From: an uncultured Lachnospiraceae bacterium
Lineage (GTDB): Bacteria; Bacillota; Clostridia; Lachnospirales; Lachnospiraceae
Assembly: GCA_910578795.1 (NCBI GenBank)
Contig: CAJTSD010000009.1
Coordinates: 1 to 64,000, forward strand
Length of the DNA stretch: 64,000 bases
Reading direction: 5' to 3'
Part shown: in pieces, positions 9,101 to 16,715 of the stretch
How the letters are laid out: each line of letters starts with the position of its first letter
Position numbering within the stretch: position 1 is the first letter of the stretch
Notes under the pieces: model-generated
The model's input: the letters and a program-made list of their open reading frames with translations, nothing else
What the model was told of the DNA's origin: nothing
The model's database searches: none
Program-made: the position numbers and the translations under genes

Positions 9101-9712
9101 CGGTCCTGTCTGCTTTTCCAGCTCGCTTAAAATATCCGTGACACGCACAAGATTGTTTTTTTCGTCCTCAAGCTTTTTCTGCGCCGTCGCCTTGCGCTTT
9201 TTAAACTTCACAATCCCCGCCGCCTCGTCAAAAAGCTCCCGCTTTTCATCGGGCTTTCCGCTCAAAATCTTCTCAATCTGTCCCTGTCCGATAATCGAAT
9301 ACCCTTCCTTGCCGATACCCGTATCGTAAAACAGCTCGTTCACGTCTTTTAGACGGCACGGAATCCCGTTAATCGAATACTCGCTCTCACCGCTGCGGTA
9401 TAGCCTCCTTGCCACCGTCACCTCATTGTAATCAATCGCAAGTTTATGGTCCTCATTGTCAAATGTAATCGCCACATACGCGTATCCAAGCGGTTTTCTC
9501 AGCTCCGTTCCCGAAAAAATAACGTCCTGCATGGACTCCCCGCGCAGCTGCTTAATCCGCTGCTCGCCGAGCACCCAACGCACTGCGTCCGCGACATTGC
9601 TTTTTCCCGAACCGTTTGGTCCCACAATGTCCGTAATGCCCTGATGAAACTGAAACAAAATTTTATTTGCAAAGGACTTAAAGCCCTGTACCTCGATACT
9701 CTTTAAATACAT
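6125..9712 (-). CDS. smc: Chromosome segregation ATPase SMC
   Basis: A 1195-residue SMC protein, full length for the family. Walker A GPNGSGKSNV is at residues 31-40, followed by an N-terminal coiled coil (about 165-500), a hinge (about 510-680, with YEGYGNSIQRVMEQ and GGAISGGAFKNNSN), a returning coiled coil to about 1030, and the C-terminal head with LSGGEKSFTA and Walker B FCLLDEIEAALD. It forms the condensin complex with ScpA and ScpB and loads near the origin to organise the nucleoid. The start lies immediately behind rnc, and the stop overlaps the ftsY start, so rnc-smc-ftsY are translated as one unit, the standard Firmicute order. Confidence 0.98.
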   Translation of the reverse strand: MYLKSIEVQGFKSFANKILFQFHQGITDIVGPNGSGKSNVADAVRWVLGEQRIKQLRGESMQDVIFSGTELRKPLGYAYVAITFDNEDHKLAIDYNEVTVARRLYRSGESEYSINGIPCRLKDVNELFYDTGIGKEGYSIIGQGQIEKILSGKPDEKRELFDEAAGIVKFKKRKATAQKKLEDEKNNLVRVTDILSELEKQTGPLEKQSEKAKVYLKKKEELKELDVNLFLLENENLSNQLTEIDKKYTIAKDEYDETAKAYDKIKEEYDTVAKRIEELEQELEDTRNTLTDTSVLRGKLEGEMNVLREQIKGAQGNEQHFNERIAAIGEQLAKQEEERDKILAVKTELDARVADLEKERSEAKGSLLAVQARIEELNEKLEADKNRIIAMLGERATIKSNIGSFDAMMEQLRIRKAELNSRLLRAKSDEAELDTELEMLQKEFCRINDEIIAANDRLSQLDAKTGTFKERLSNKDEEIRSLQEEYQRCKTKLDTISNLTERYEGYGNSIQRVMEQKEKNAGIVGVVADIIKVDKKYETAIETALGGNIQNIVTDNEDTAKKMIFFLKKNRFGRATFLPLTSIMKPQEFKTPEVLQEQGVIGLADSIVRVEKTYENVAKTMLGRIVVVDHVDNAVKIAKKYHYGVRMVTLEGELLVPGGAISGGAFKNNSNLLGRRRELEELEKKVLETKERLRQAQQDIEDIKAERNVHRKDIEDAKAKLQELFLAQNTARLNVTAAEERKTEARQGFGSLKDEEQEIAQKTEEINIDKERILEELKNSEEEEKKLEANIVVYQRELETYRAEESSKTGMVGEWDVEYEKLLQKQEFEQTNLDRVEGEIARHKEELSEVRTNLDACHNDMETKQQSIAEIEKTIAASHGTQSDAEAALKEKQQTRDELQQKQKGFFTTREEVSERKNALDKEIYRLNAQREKFEEAMEAQMNYMWSEYEITLNTATGMRNETFSDAAAMKKLIAEIKDGIKKLGDVNVNAIEDYKALMERYTFMKNQHDDLIEAEKTLENIIEELDAAMRKQFAEKFEEIKREFDKVFKDLFGGGKGTLELIEDEDILEAGIRIIAQPPGKKLQNMMQLSGGEKSFTAIALLFAIQNLKPSPFCLLDEIEAALDEENVSRFAKYLNKLKKSTQFIVITHRRGTMEQADRLYGITMQEKGVSTLVSVNLVDSEMDQWSQENKEEN

Positions 9713-10414
9713 TTACCTGTTTCTCCCCTTTAGCAGCATCAGCGCTTCATATGCCGCCTGCTGTTCCGCTGCCTTTTTCGTCCTGCCAATGCCTGTCCCA
9801 ATTTCCTTTCCGTCAAGATACGCCTTGACATGAAACTCCTTGTCGTGGTCAGGTCCTGTTTCGCCAATCAGCTCATAGTGCAGCTGCGCCGTGTTGTTCT
9901 TTTGGACTTCCTCCTGCAAAAGCGTCTTGCTGTCCATAAAAAGGATTTTATTTTCCAAATCAGAGAGAATAAAACGGTATATGTACTTTTTTGCCTCCTC
10001 AATACCGCCGTCAAGAAAAATCGCGCCAATCACAGCCTCCATCACATCGGACGTAATCGAGTCGCGCTTTCTGCCGCCTGTCGCTTCCTCACCTTTTCCC
10101 AAAAGAATATAAGAGCCCAAATCAATATCCCTTGCACAATATGCAAGCGCCGGCTCACACACCATGGAGGCGCGCATCCGCGTCAATTGTCCCTCGGGCA
10201 TTTGGGGATTTTCCTTATACAAAAATTCACTCGAAACCATCTCAAGCACGGCATCCCCCAAAAACTCAAGCCGCTCATAGTTGCTTAGTTTGTTGATTTT
10301 CTGCTCGTTTGCAAAAGAGCTGTGTGTAATAGCCTGCCTTAAAAGCCCCTCGTCCAAAAAACGGTACCCTATTTTTTCCTGCAGCTGTGCCAAGAGTTCA
10401 TTCCTATTCCGCAT
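9713..10414 (-). CDS. rnc: Ribonuclease III
   Basis: A 233-residue endonuclease that cuts double-stranded RNA in rRNA precursors. The catalytic domain carries the signature YERLEFLGDAVLEM (about 42-55) and the second acidic cluster DVMEAVIGAIFLDGG (about 119-133). The C-terminal dsRNA-binding domain runs from about 160 to the end (LQEEVQKNNTAQLHYELIGETGPDHDKEF ... KKAAEQQAAYEAL, in pieces). Start ATG with GGAGGG 9 bases upstream. It follows a terminator behind acpP and directly precedes smc. Confidence 0.97.
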   Translation of the reverse strand: MRNRNELLAQLQEKIGYRFLDEGLLRQAITHSSFANEQKINKLSNYERLEFLGDAVLEMVSSEFLYKENPQMPEGQLTRMRASMVCEPALAYCARDIDLGSYILLGKGEEATGGRKRDSITSDVMEAVIGAIFLDGGIEEAKKYIYRFILSDLENKILFMDSKTLLQEEVQKNNTAQLHYELIGETGPDHDKEFHVKAYLDGKEIGTGIGRTKKAAEQQAAYEALMLLKGRNR

Positions 10415-10434
10415 TGTCTTTTATCCCTCCAAAC

Positions 10435-10461
10435 AAAAAGCCCCATCGAAAAGGGCTTTTT
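10435..10461 (-). terminator. Intrinsic terminator behind acpP
   Basis: Minus-strand hairpin AAAAAGCCC / GGGCTTTTT with a 9-base loop, starting 3 bases past the acpP stop and ending in a T run. Read-through would feed rnc-smc-ftsY. Confidence 0.8.
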
Positions 10462-10464
10462 TCA

Positions 10465-10692
10465 TCACATTTTTTGATTAATCAGCTCCAATGCCTCCCT
10501 GACCGTGGTAATGTGCTCCACTTCCTCGGGCGGGATTGTTACTCCAAGCGCGTCCTCCACACCGGTAAAAATCTGATAAAGGTCCAGCGAATCGGCGCCC
10601 AAGTCGGATACAAAATCCATCTCGGGGCTGATTTCGTCCGTGTCCATTCCCAAAACAGCCGCGATCACCTTTCGCAACGCATCAAATTCCAT
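10465..10692 (-). CDS. acpP: Acyl carrier protein
   Basis: A 75-residue acidic four-helix carrier. Serine 35 in LGADSLDLYQ is the phosphopantetheine attachment site. It carries growing acyl chains in type II fatty-acid synthesis and hands acyl groups to PlsX, which is encoded 18 bases upstream. Helix II reads DLYQIFTGVEDALGV instead of the more common TVELVMALEEEF, a variant I associate with clostridial AcpP. A terminator follows the stop. Confidence 0.95.
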   Translation of the reverse strand: MEFDALRKVIAAVLGMDTDEISPEMDFVSDLGADSLDLYQIFTGVEDALGVTIPPEEVEHITTVREALELINQKM

Positions 10693-10710
10693 TCTTATCC
10701 CTCATTCACA

Positions 10711-11724
10711 CTACTCATCTTTTAAGACCACTTTTTCTTTTATCTTCTCGTTAATTTTCTGCTCCTTAAACGTCGCGCACTGCAAAATCGAATTTTTGAT
10801 TTCAATCGCCTTAGAGCTTCCGTGCGTCTTTACCACAAGACCGTTTAAGCCAAGCAGCGGCGCCCCGCCGTGTTCCTCGAGGGTGAACCCTTTGAGTGTC
10901 TTTTTCAGTGCAGGTTTAATCAAAAGCGCTCCGATTTTGCTTCTAAGAGAAGACATCAGACTGGTTTTTACCTTCCGAAGCAGCATTGCCCCGACACCCT
11001 CATAAAGCTTTAAAATAATATTTCCGGCAAACGCCTCGCATACAATCACATCGGCATATCCCGTCGGAATTTCCCGCGCCTCAATACTTCCGATAAAGTT
11101 AATCTCAGGACAGTTTTTCAAAAGCGGAAACGTTTCTTTCACAAGCGCGTTCCCTTTTTCCTCCTCCGCGCCGATATTGACAATTGCCACCTTCGGATTT
11201 GGCACGCCCATCACGCTCTCCATATAAACCGAACCCATTTTTGCAAACTGCACAAGCTGCGACGGTCTCGCGTCTACATTCGCACCGCAGTCAATCAGGA
11301 GCGAACAGCCTGTTTCCGTCGGAATCAGCGGTGCAAGAGGCGGTCTTTCAATTCCTTTGATTCGACCGACAATCAGCTGTCCGCCGACAAGAACCGCACC
11401 CGAGCTGCCTGCCGACACAAATGCGTCGCACGTCCCGTCCTTGACCAAATTTAACGCCACCACAATCGACGAATCCTTTTTCTTGCGGATTGCCATTACG
11501 GGAGGCTCCGCCGTTTCGATAATCTCCGTGGCGTTCACCACCTCAATCTGTTCTTTATTGTACGTATACTGCGAAAGCTCACTTTCCACCGTATCCTTTA
11601 CGCCCGTCAGATATACTTTGATTTTGCTGTTTTCGTTCACTGCCTCGACAGAGCCCTTTACAATTTCCGTCGGCGCGTTATCGCCGCCCATCGCGTCTAC
11701 TGCTACCTTAACCATTTCGTCCAT
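10711..11724 (-). CDS. plsX: Phosphate acyltransferase PlsX
   Basis: Converts acyl-ACP and phosphate to acyl-phosphate for phospholipid synthesis. The protein is 337 residues from the ATG at 11724, chosen because GGAGGATTTTTTC lies just upstream and because the family begins with the VKVAVDAMGGDNAP motif; the longer frame to 11772 has no such site. Other conserved blocks are MAIRKKKDSSIVVAL, FVSAGSSGAVLVGG, LLIDCGANVDARP and VVCEAFAGNIILKLYEG-like text. Next gene is acpP, its partner. Confidence 0.96.
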   Translation of the reverse strand: MDEMVKVAVDAMGGDNAPTEIVKGSVEAVNENSKIKVYLTGVKDTVESELSQYTYNKEQIEVVNATEIIETAEPPVMAIRKKKDSSIVVALNLVKDGTCDAFVSAGSSGAVLVGGQLIVGRIKGIERPPLAPLIPTETGCSLLIDCGANVDARPSQLVQFAKMGSVYMESVMGVPNPKVAIVNIGAEEEKGNALVKETFPLLKNCPEINFIGSIEAREIPTGYADVIVCEAFAGNIILKLYEGVGAMLLRKVKTSLMSSLRSKIGALLIKPALKKTLKGFTLEEHGGAPLLGLNGLVVKTHGSSKAIEIKNSILQCATFKEQKINEKIKEKVVLKDE

Positions 11725-11801
11725 TGAAAAAATCCTCCATATCACTATAAATGATACTAAAACCGCTGTCAAAAATCAAGCCAAAACACTGCAAAATAAA
11801 C

Positions 11802-12884
11802 TTAAGAACGGATACATGCCTCAAACTGGTCCTTGACTGTACGCAGAATTTCCAAAATTCTCGGTGAAAATACGCCGCATTCACCTGTCATAATCATATG
11901 AAACGCCTCATCAGGCGTATGCGCTCCCTTATACACTTTTTCGCTAATCAGCGCATCATAAACCTCCGCAACCGACACAAGCTGCGCCGAAATCGGAATA
12001 TCCTCTCCGACCAGTCCGTCGGGATAGCCGCTCCCATCGTAGCGCTCGTGATGATGCCGGCAAATATCGTACGCCGTGTTGCGGTATTCCTCGTCCCAAA
12101 TCCCCTTGATATTGTTGAGCATGTCACTGCCTTTCGTCGTATGCGATTTGATACACTCATACTCCTCTGCCGTAAGCTTTGCAGGCTTTAACAAAATACT
12201 GTCCGGTATCGCAATCTTTCCGATGTCATGCAATGCGCTTGCCGCTACAATCATTTCAATCTTCTTTTCCGTCAGCTTGTATTCCGGATGTATTTTCATA
12301 AATTCCAATGCAAGAATGCGTGTAAATTCTTTTACCCGTCTGATGTGATCGGCATTTTCTAAATTCCGGTACTCTACAATCGTCCCCAAAATATTTAAAA
12401 TGTTATCGTTGACCTTATTTAACCGATCCGCCTGAATCTGAAGGAGTTTATACTGTTTTTGCAATGCCTCCGTCTGCTTCGTAACTTTCTCCTCCAAGGT
12501 ATTTTGATACTCAAACAAATTGTAAATATTTTTCACTCGGTTGCTTACCAGTTTATTGTCAAACGGCTTTCGGATAAAGTCGGAAACGCCCGCCTTAAAA
12601 CATTTCTTTTCCGTTTTAAGGGATTTCTCACCGCTGATAATCAGCACCGGAATTTTCCCCATATACCCTTTTTCCTTCATCGCCTCCAATACGGCAAAGC
12701 CGTCCATGTCGGGCATAACCAAATCCAACAGCACAGCTCCCAGCTCCTTTTGGTGCTTATCCAAAAGCGCAAGCGCCTCTATTCCGTTTTCCGCCTCCAT
12801 AACCGAAAAATCGTCCTCCAAAATTTCAGCCAACGTTTCGCGGTTTAATTCTGAATCATCTACAATCAATATTTTATTACGCAT
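11802..12884 (-). CDS. Response regulator with HD-GYP cyclic-di-GMP phosphodiesterase domain
   Basis: A 360-residue two-domain protein. Residues 3-120 are a receiver with acidic pocket D9/D10, phosphoacceptor D54 (LLDLVMPD) and the K of IRKPFDNK. A coiled linker (about 125-170) leads to an HD-GYP domain: HDIGKIAIPDSILLKP, ICRHHHERYDGSGYPDG and VAEVYDALISEKVYK, so the metal ligands and GYP motif are present. Such enzymes hydrolyse cyclic di-GMP. Start ATG at 12884 behind GAAGGG. It is the last gene of the Hpt-DUF342-HD-GYP group; the Hpt protein is a plausible phosphodonor. Confidence 0.93.
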   Translation of the reverse strand: MRNKILIVDDSELNRETLAEILEDDFSVMEAENGIEALALLDKHQKELGAVLLDLVMPDMDGFAVLEAMKEKGYMGKIPVLIISGEKSLKTEKKCFKAGVSDFIRKPFDNKLVSNRVKNIYNLFEYQNTLEEKVTKQTEALQKQYKLLQIQADRLNKVNDNILNILGTIVEYRNLENADHIRRVKEFTRILALEFMKIHPEYKLTEKKIEMIVAASALHDIGKIAIPDSILLKPAKLTAEEYECIKSHTTKGSDMLNNIKGIWDEEYRNTAYDICRHHHERYDGSGYPDGLVGEDIPISAQLVSVAEVYDALISEKVYKGAHTPDEAFHMIMTGECGVFSPRILEILRTVKDQFEACIRS

Positions 12885-12914
12885 GATATTCCCTTCTTTC
12901 GCTTTGTACACATC

Positions 12915-15104
12915 TTAGTTTTCAAAAATCGCTATTCGGTTTCCCGTTCTGATAATCGTGACATTGCGCACCTCTTTCGCGCTCCAGCGGATTCCGTTTA
13001 TTTCAATTAAAACACCCTCACAGCAGTTTCCGTGGATGACTGCTTTGGCATCATTGACTGCTGTCATCCGCTCATCCATTTTCGCCTTTTCCCCAACCAA
13101 ATAATCTTTCTGCTGTTCCTTGGTATAAATGGCGCTTTCTATTTTCAAATAAATATCCATCTGCCGTCTGACCTCGATTGGATACTTCTTTTGCAAATCA
13201 TGGTAGGCATTTTGCAGAATGCTTAACTCTTTCTCGACCTCTGTCATTCGTGCCTCAATCTCATACTGCTGTTTTATCAGCGTATCATTAATGCCGATTT
13301 TCAGATACGTGGGAATTCCAACACGGTTTCCGACGTTGTACGCATCAAGTCCCCGGACCGCCTGTATCATTCCGCCGACAAGCGCCCCGAACTCACCGCT
13401 CACGATTACCTTTCCGTCCGTATAAAGCTCCGAATTCATACAGTAGTTTGCCTGAATCAGCTCGCCGGCATAAACCTTTGCAGATTCAAAAAATCGCCCG
13501 GCAACGCCTTTTCCCGCCTTGAGATACCCCTGGCCGGCAGCATTAATGCCCTGACGCAGGACAATGCTTCCGCCGCATTCAATGCGCGTCGCCTCCACAT
13601 AACCGTCCACAAAAACGTCCTCTGTTGCCTTAATCGTCGTTCCGATACCGACGTTCCCCCGCACATACACAGAGCCGTCAAAGTCCACTTTTCCGGTCGG
13701 CATCTTAACCTCCTGCAGTACCAAAAGCTTTGTCACCTCAAGCAGATTGCCCCGCAGCTCTACTTTTCCGCTTTCCGCCGCAACATACGTCTTTTGATCC
13801 GGCATCAGGATAAACCCTCTGCCCGCAAGAACACTCTGCTCTCTTCCTTTATGCGCCGGCAGCACCCTTCCGGTCACCGTATAACCCTCCGAGCCGATGC
13901 ATGCTTCATGATAATACGCAATCTTCTGTCCTTTTTCGACAATCTCAAACCACTGTGTATTCTGATAATCTACCGAGCCGTCAGACAACATCAGCGGGCG
14001 CCGTTCCTCTTTGAGCTTAAAGAAGTATTCATACCAGCCGTCCGTTCCGTGTACCGCTTCCTGTCCCTTTGCAATCAGCACCTTCTGCATGGACAGCCCG
14101 CCTTTTGAAAGCGTTTGAACCGCTTCTTCAATTATGCCCGCGCGAATGCCGTTCATCGCTAAAATATTTTCGATTTTCTCTCTTTGCAGCTGGGTATTTT
14201 CCCGCCGTACCTCAAAGTACGCCTCCATTTCATCCTGACTGATGCTCACCGTAAAATACTCATTTTCTTCCGGTTCAATTTTCTTTCCTGCCAGAATATC
14301 CAAAAGCTCCTGCGAAATATCGTCTCCATGCACTTCCTGTCGCTTGCGTTTCATATCTGATGCCGTCCACATCAGACTTGTGTATGCGCTGACATCAATG
14401 CCCGCCTCCAGTCCAAGTCGGATTTCACGCATCTGCTGCCAGTTGTAGAGCGGCTTCGCATAAACGGAAATATCAACTCTGTTTTCCAGTCCGAGACGAA
14501 TTTCACGCATCTGCCGCCAACTGTATTCAACTTTGGCGTAAGCAGACACGTCCAGTCCTCTCTCCAAACCAAGGCGAATTTGCGCAATGGAAACGCCGCG
14601 CAGCTCCGGAAGCAGATAGGGAATGATATTGAGTTTCTTCTCGAGCGCAATGCGGATTTCTTCCAACTGCTCCGCATCGTACCCCTGTTTTATGTAGCTT
14701 ATGATGTTGACCTTGGACAACATCGCCTTGCGAAGCTCCCTGAGCACGCCTGCGTCAAACTGCAGGTATTTGTGAAGCTCAAGTCCGTCCATCAGCCCTT
14801 CGCGGACCTGACGCATTTTATCGTAGGGAATATTGGGGTCTGCATAACGTTGAACATTCAGATTGCTTTTCAGTCCTTTTCGGATTTCCTCCATCTGAAA
14901 CCAGTCATATTCCGGCTTTGCATACACTTCTACCGGCAGCCCCTCCATCAGACCAAACCGGATTTGGCGCATTTGTATTGCGTAATATTCCGGCTTTGCG
15001 TAGACGGAAATATCCAACCCCGCAGCTTTTCCTTCTTTGATTTCATTCAGTTGGTCAATAGTAAATTTGTCGCCTTTTTGCGTTTTATGATCTTTTTTTG
15101 CCAT
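12915..15104 (-). CDS. FapA/DUF342 protein with about ten N-terminal 24-26-residue repeats
   Basis: A 729-residue protein. The C-terminal half (about 300-680) is DUF342/FapA: a beta-helix with repeated Gly/Val turns (GRVLPAHKGREQ, GKVDFDGSVYVRGNVGIG, VFVDGYVEATRIECGGSIVL, GINAAGQGYLKAGKG), followed by a coiled coil. The first about 270 residues are made of about ten degenerate repeats of 24-26 residues with the pattern QMxxIRxGLxxGLDxxxYAKPEY (for example SWRQMREIRLGLENRVDIS). I do not know a function for this repeat. Lies 21 bases behind the Hpt gene and 30 before the HD-GYP gene. DUF342 proteins are linked to polarity and surface organelles in other bacteria; the role here is unknown. Confidence 0.88.
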   Translation of the reverse strand: MAKKDHKTQKGDKFTIDQLNEIKEGKAAGLDISVYAKPEYYAIQMRQIRFGLMEGLPVEVYAKPEYDWFQMEEIRKGLKSNLNVQRYADPNIPYDKMRQVREGLMDGLELHKYLQFDAGVLRELRKAMLSKVNIISYIKQGYDAEQLEEIRIALEKKLNIIPYLLPELRGVSIAQIRLGLERGLDVSAYAKVEYSWRQMREIRLGLENRVDISVYAKPLYNWQQMREIRLGLEAGIDVSAYTSLMWTASDMKRKRQEVHGDDISQELLDILAGKKIEPEENEYFTVSISQDEMEAYFEVRRENTQLQREKIENILAMNGIRAGIIEEAVQTLSKGGLSMQKVLIAKGQEAVHGTDGWYEYFFKLKEERRPLMLSDGSVDYQNTQWFEIVEKGQKIAYYHEACIGSEGYTVTGRVLPAHKGREQSVLAGRGFILMPDQKTYVAAESGKVELRGNLLEVTKLLVLQEVKMPTGKVDFDGSVYVRGNVGIGTTIKATEDVFVDGYVEATRIECGGSIVLRQGINAAGQGYLKAGKGVAGRFFESAKVYAGELIQANYCMNSELYTDGKVIVSGEFGALVGGMIQAVRGLDAYNVGNRVGIPTYLKIGINDTLIKQQYEIEARMTEVEKELSILQNAYHDLQKKYPIEVRRQMDIYLKIESAIYTKEQQKDYLVGEKAKMDERMTAVNDAKAVIHGNCCEGVLIEINGIRWSAKEVRNVTIIRTGNRIAIFEN

Positions 15105-15125
15105 ATCTTATCTCCAATTATTTGT

Positions 15126-15488
15126 TCAGATAGTATTTTGTGCCTGAAACTGTTTAATTACAGACACTGTCATTCCATAGTCCTCTTCTACCTGTCTCAT
15201 AAATTCCGTTACATTCTGTTTTTTTCTTGTTCTGAGCTTTTCAGCCAGCCGGTCGGAGGATTCGTATAGATTCCCGAACCCGAGATTTTGACAAATTCCT
15301 TTTAGCGTATGCGCCGCACAAAACGCCCCTTCCAAATTTTCTTCGTTTAAGGAGGTGCACAGCATTTCAAAGCTGGGATCATTCAGGAATTTAAACATAT
15401 ATTTTTTGATACGTTCCTCTTTGCAGAGCCGTTCAAAGACATCTTCGTAGTCGCCGCCAATTATATCGTAGCATTCTTGTATTGTCAT
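15126..15488 (-). CDS. Hpt (histidine phosphotransfer) domain protein
   Basis: A 120-residue helical protein. The motif AAHTLKGICQNLGF, with H60 as the phosphorylated histidine, and the following DRLAEKLR helix identify an Hpt domain. It passes phosphoryl groups between receiver domains. I start at ATG 15488 behind GGAAAGGAGCGT; the longer frame has no ribosome site. First gene of the three-gene signalling group placed between rpmF and plsX. No histidine kinase is in the group, so the phosphate source must be elsewhere. Confidence 0.88.
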   Translation of the reverse strand: MTIQECYDIIGGDYEDVFERLCKEERIKKYMFKFLNDPSFEMLCTSLNEENLEGAFCAAHTLKGICQNLGFGNLYESSDRLAEKLRTRKKQNVTEFMRQVEEDYGMTVSVIKQFQAQNTI

Positions 15489-15576
15489 ACGCTCCTTTCC
15501 CTCTTCCCTATGCATTTTTATGGATTATTATAACATATTTTTATAGATTATTTCACTGCTAAACACAATATTTATT

Positions 15577-15735
15577 GACATTATATCATAATTACTTCGT
15601 AATTATAATAAGTTCATGCCCATTCGGGCAAGGTATAATGTCTATCGACATTATATCATAATTACTTCGTAATTATGGTAATTCATGCCCATTCGGGCAA
15701 GGTATAATGTCTATCGACATTATACCATAACACCA
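15577..15735. repeat. Tandem 80-bp palindrome-rich repeat, two units plus a partial third
   Basis: Units start with GACATTATATCATAATTAC at 15577 and 15657, and a partial unit at 15716. Each contains two short hairpins (AATTAC-TTC-GTAATT and TGCCC-ATTC-GGGCA) and ends GGTATAATGTC-TATC. With the next unit start this forms an 11-bp perfect palindrome (15701-15711 with 15716-15726). Period 80 then 79 bases. A diverged inverted copy sits at 16669-16695 in front of tmcAL. Confidence 0.85.
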
Positions 15736-15770
15736 AGAATAATCAATATCCTGCCTTTTCTTCCGAAAAC

Positions 15771-15800
15771 AAAAAATTGAGAAGTCCGAAAACCTCTCAA
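15771..15800 (-). terminator. Intrinsic terminator behind rpmF
   Basis: Minus strand TTGAGAGG / CTTCTCAA stem (one G-U pair), 8-base loop, then six T. Separates yceD-rpmF from the signalling genes. Confidence 0.8.
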
Positions 15801-15817
15801 TCCCTTGATTTTTCTGA

Positions 15818-15997
15818 TTAGTCTGCTGCGATAATCTCTTTCTTGTTGTAAGATCCGCAAGCCTTGCATACTCTGTGGGGCATCATCAAAGCACCGCACT
15901 TGCTGCATTTTACCAATGTAGGAGCGCTCATCTTCCAGTTTGCTCTTCTCTTGTCTCTTCTGCTTTTCGAAGATTTATTTTTTGGACATATAGACAT
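15818..15997 (-). CDS. rpmF: 50S ribosomal protein L32
   Basis: A 59-residue basic protein: MSICPKNKSSKSRRDKRRAN at the start, then a four-cysteine zinc ribbon (CSKC ... CKAC) at about 31-47. Length and motifs match zinc-containing L32. The start ATG at 15997 is preceded by AAGGAGGTG, and the gene begins 3 bases after the yceD stop, the usual operon. It is followed by a terminator. Confidence 0.97.
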   Translation of the reverse strand: MSICPKNKSSKSRRDKRRANWKMSAPTLVKCSKCGALMMPHRVCKACGSYNKKEIIAAD

Positions 15998-16000
15998 TTG

Positions 16001-16525
16001 TTACACCTCCTTATTTGCATTCATAAGATCTTTTATTACCGCCATACGGGGATCCGGCACAAAATCATCGCAGCCGCATGCTCCGTCATTCAGATTTTGA
16101 CCGCAAACTTTACAAATTCCTTTGCAGTCTTCACGGCACAAAACCTTTTCCGGCCAATTGAATAAGATTTCAGCTCTGATTAGTTTGTCCACATTTAAGT
16201 GATTCCCTTCCAAAAAACTAAGTTCGTAATCGTCCCTGTCCGCACCCGCGTAATCAGGAGAAACCAGCTTTAAGCGAAAGGTAAAATCAAACGGATATTC
16301 CACATCTTTTAAACATCGGTCGCAGGCAAGCACCAGTGTCAGCTTTACGCTTCCTTCCGCCAGCGCCTTTGACTGATCCAAATGTGAAAGTCTTAATGTC
16401 ACAGGATTTTTTTCCCGAATGGAAAATGTCCCGTACACACAGGAAAACTCTTTTGCCTCATAGGACACGTCCATCTCCTGCACACAACCGTCATTTGTAA
16501 ACACATCTGTTAAATTCACTAACAT
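16001..16525 (-). CDS. YceD/DUF177 family protein
   Basis: A 174-residue YceD-family protein, encoded directly ahead of rpmF as in most bacteria and thought to take part in 23S rRNA metabolism. Motifs: ACDRCLKDVEYPFDFTF near the middle, the acidic ELSFLEGNHLNVDKLIRAEILFNWP, and a C-terminal cysteine cluster CREDCKGICKVCGQNLNDG-ACGC. I start at ATG 16525, which has GAGGAG 7 bases upstream, rather than the longer frame to 16546. Divergent from tmcAL. Confidence 0.92.
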   Translation of the reverse strand: MLVNLTDVFTNDGCVQEMDVSYEAKEFSCVYGTFSIREKNPVTLRLSHLDQSKALAEGSVKLTLVLACDRCLKDVEYPFDFTFRLKLVSPDYAGADRDDYELSFLEGNHLNVDKLIRAEILFNWPEKVLCREDCKGICKVCGQNLNDGACGCDDFVPDPRMAVIKDLMNANKEV

Positions 16526-16668
16526 TGCAGACTCCTCTTCACACATTCACATATTATACCGAAACCTGAAAATTTTGTCAACCAAATCTATAAAATTTTC
16601 CGCCCAAAAAAGTATTTTTCCTATTTCAATAGCCTGTTTGAGTAAAAATATGATATAATATCCATTAG

Positions 16669-16695
16669 CATTATACCCGCCCGAATGGACATGAA
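16669..16695 (-). repeat. Diverged inverted copy of the 80-bp repeat core
   Basis: Reads CATTATACCCGCCCGAATGG then ACATGAA on the plus strand, the reverse complement of the TTCATGCCCATTCGGGCAAGG / TATAATG core at 15613-15650, with a few changes. It lies in the 5' leader of tmcAL, 20 bases before its start codon. Confidence 0.65.
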
Positions 16696-16715
16696 CATGA
16701 AAGGATTTTTATGAT

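Larger units (their letters stand above)
15489..15817. other. Structured intergenic region between the Hpt gene and rpmF
   Basis: About 330 bases without a gene. It holds two copies of an 80-bp palindrome-rich repeat (15577-15735) and the rpmF terminator (15771-15800). The AT-rich stretch next to the Hpt start probably contains its promoter; I could not fix one confidently. Confidence 0.6.

Noticed and set aside
15577..15735. A CRISPR array
   Set aside because: Only two units with no unique spacers; the whole 80-bp unit repeats, so this is a tandem repeat.
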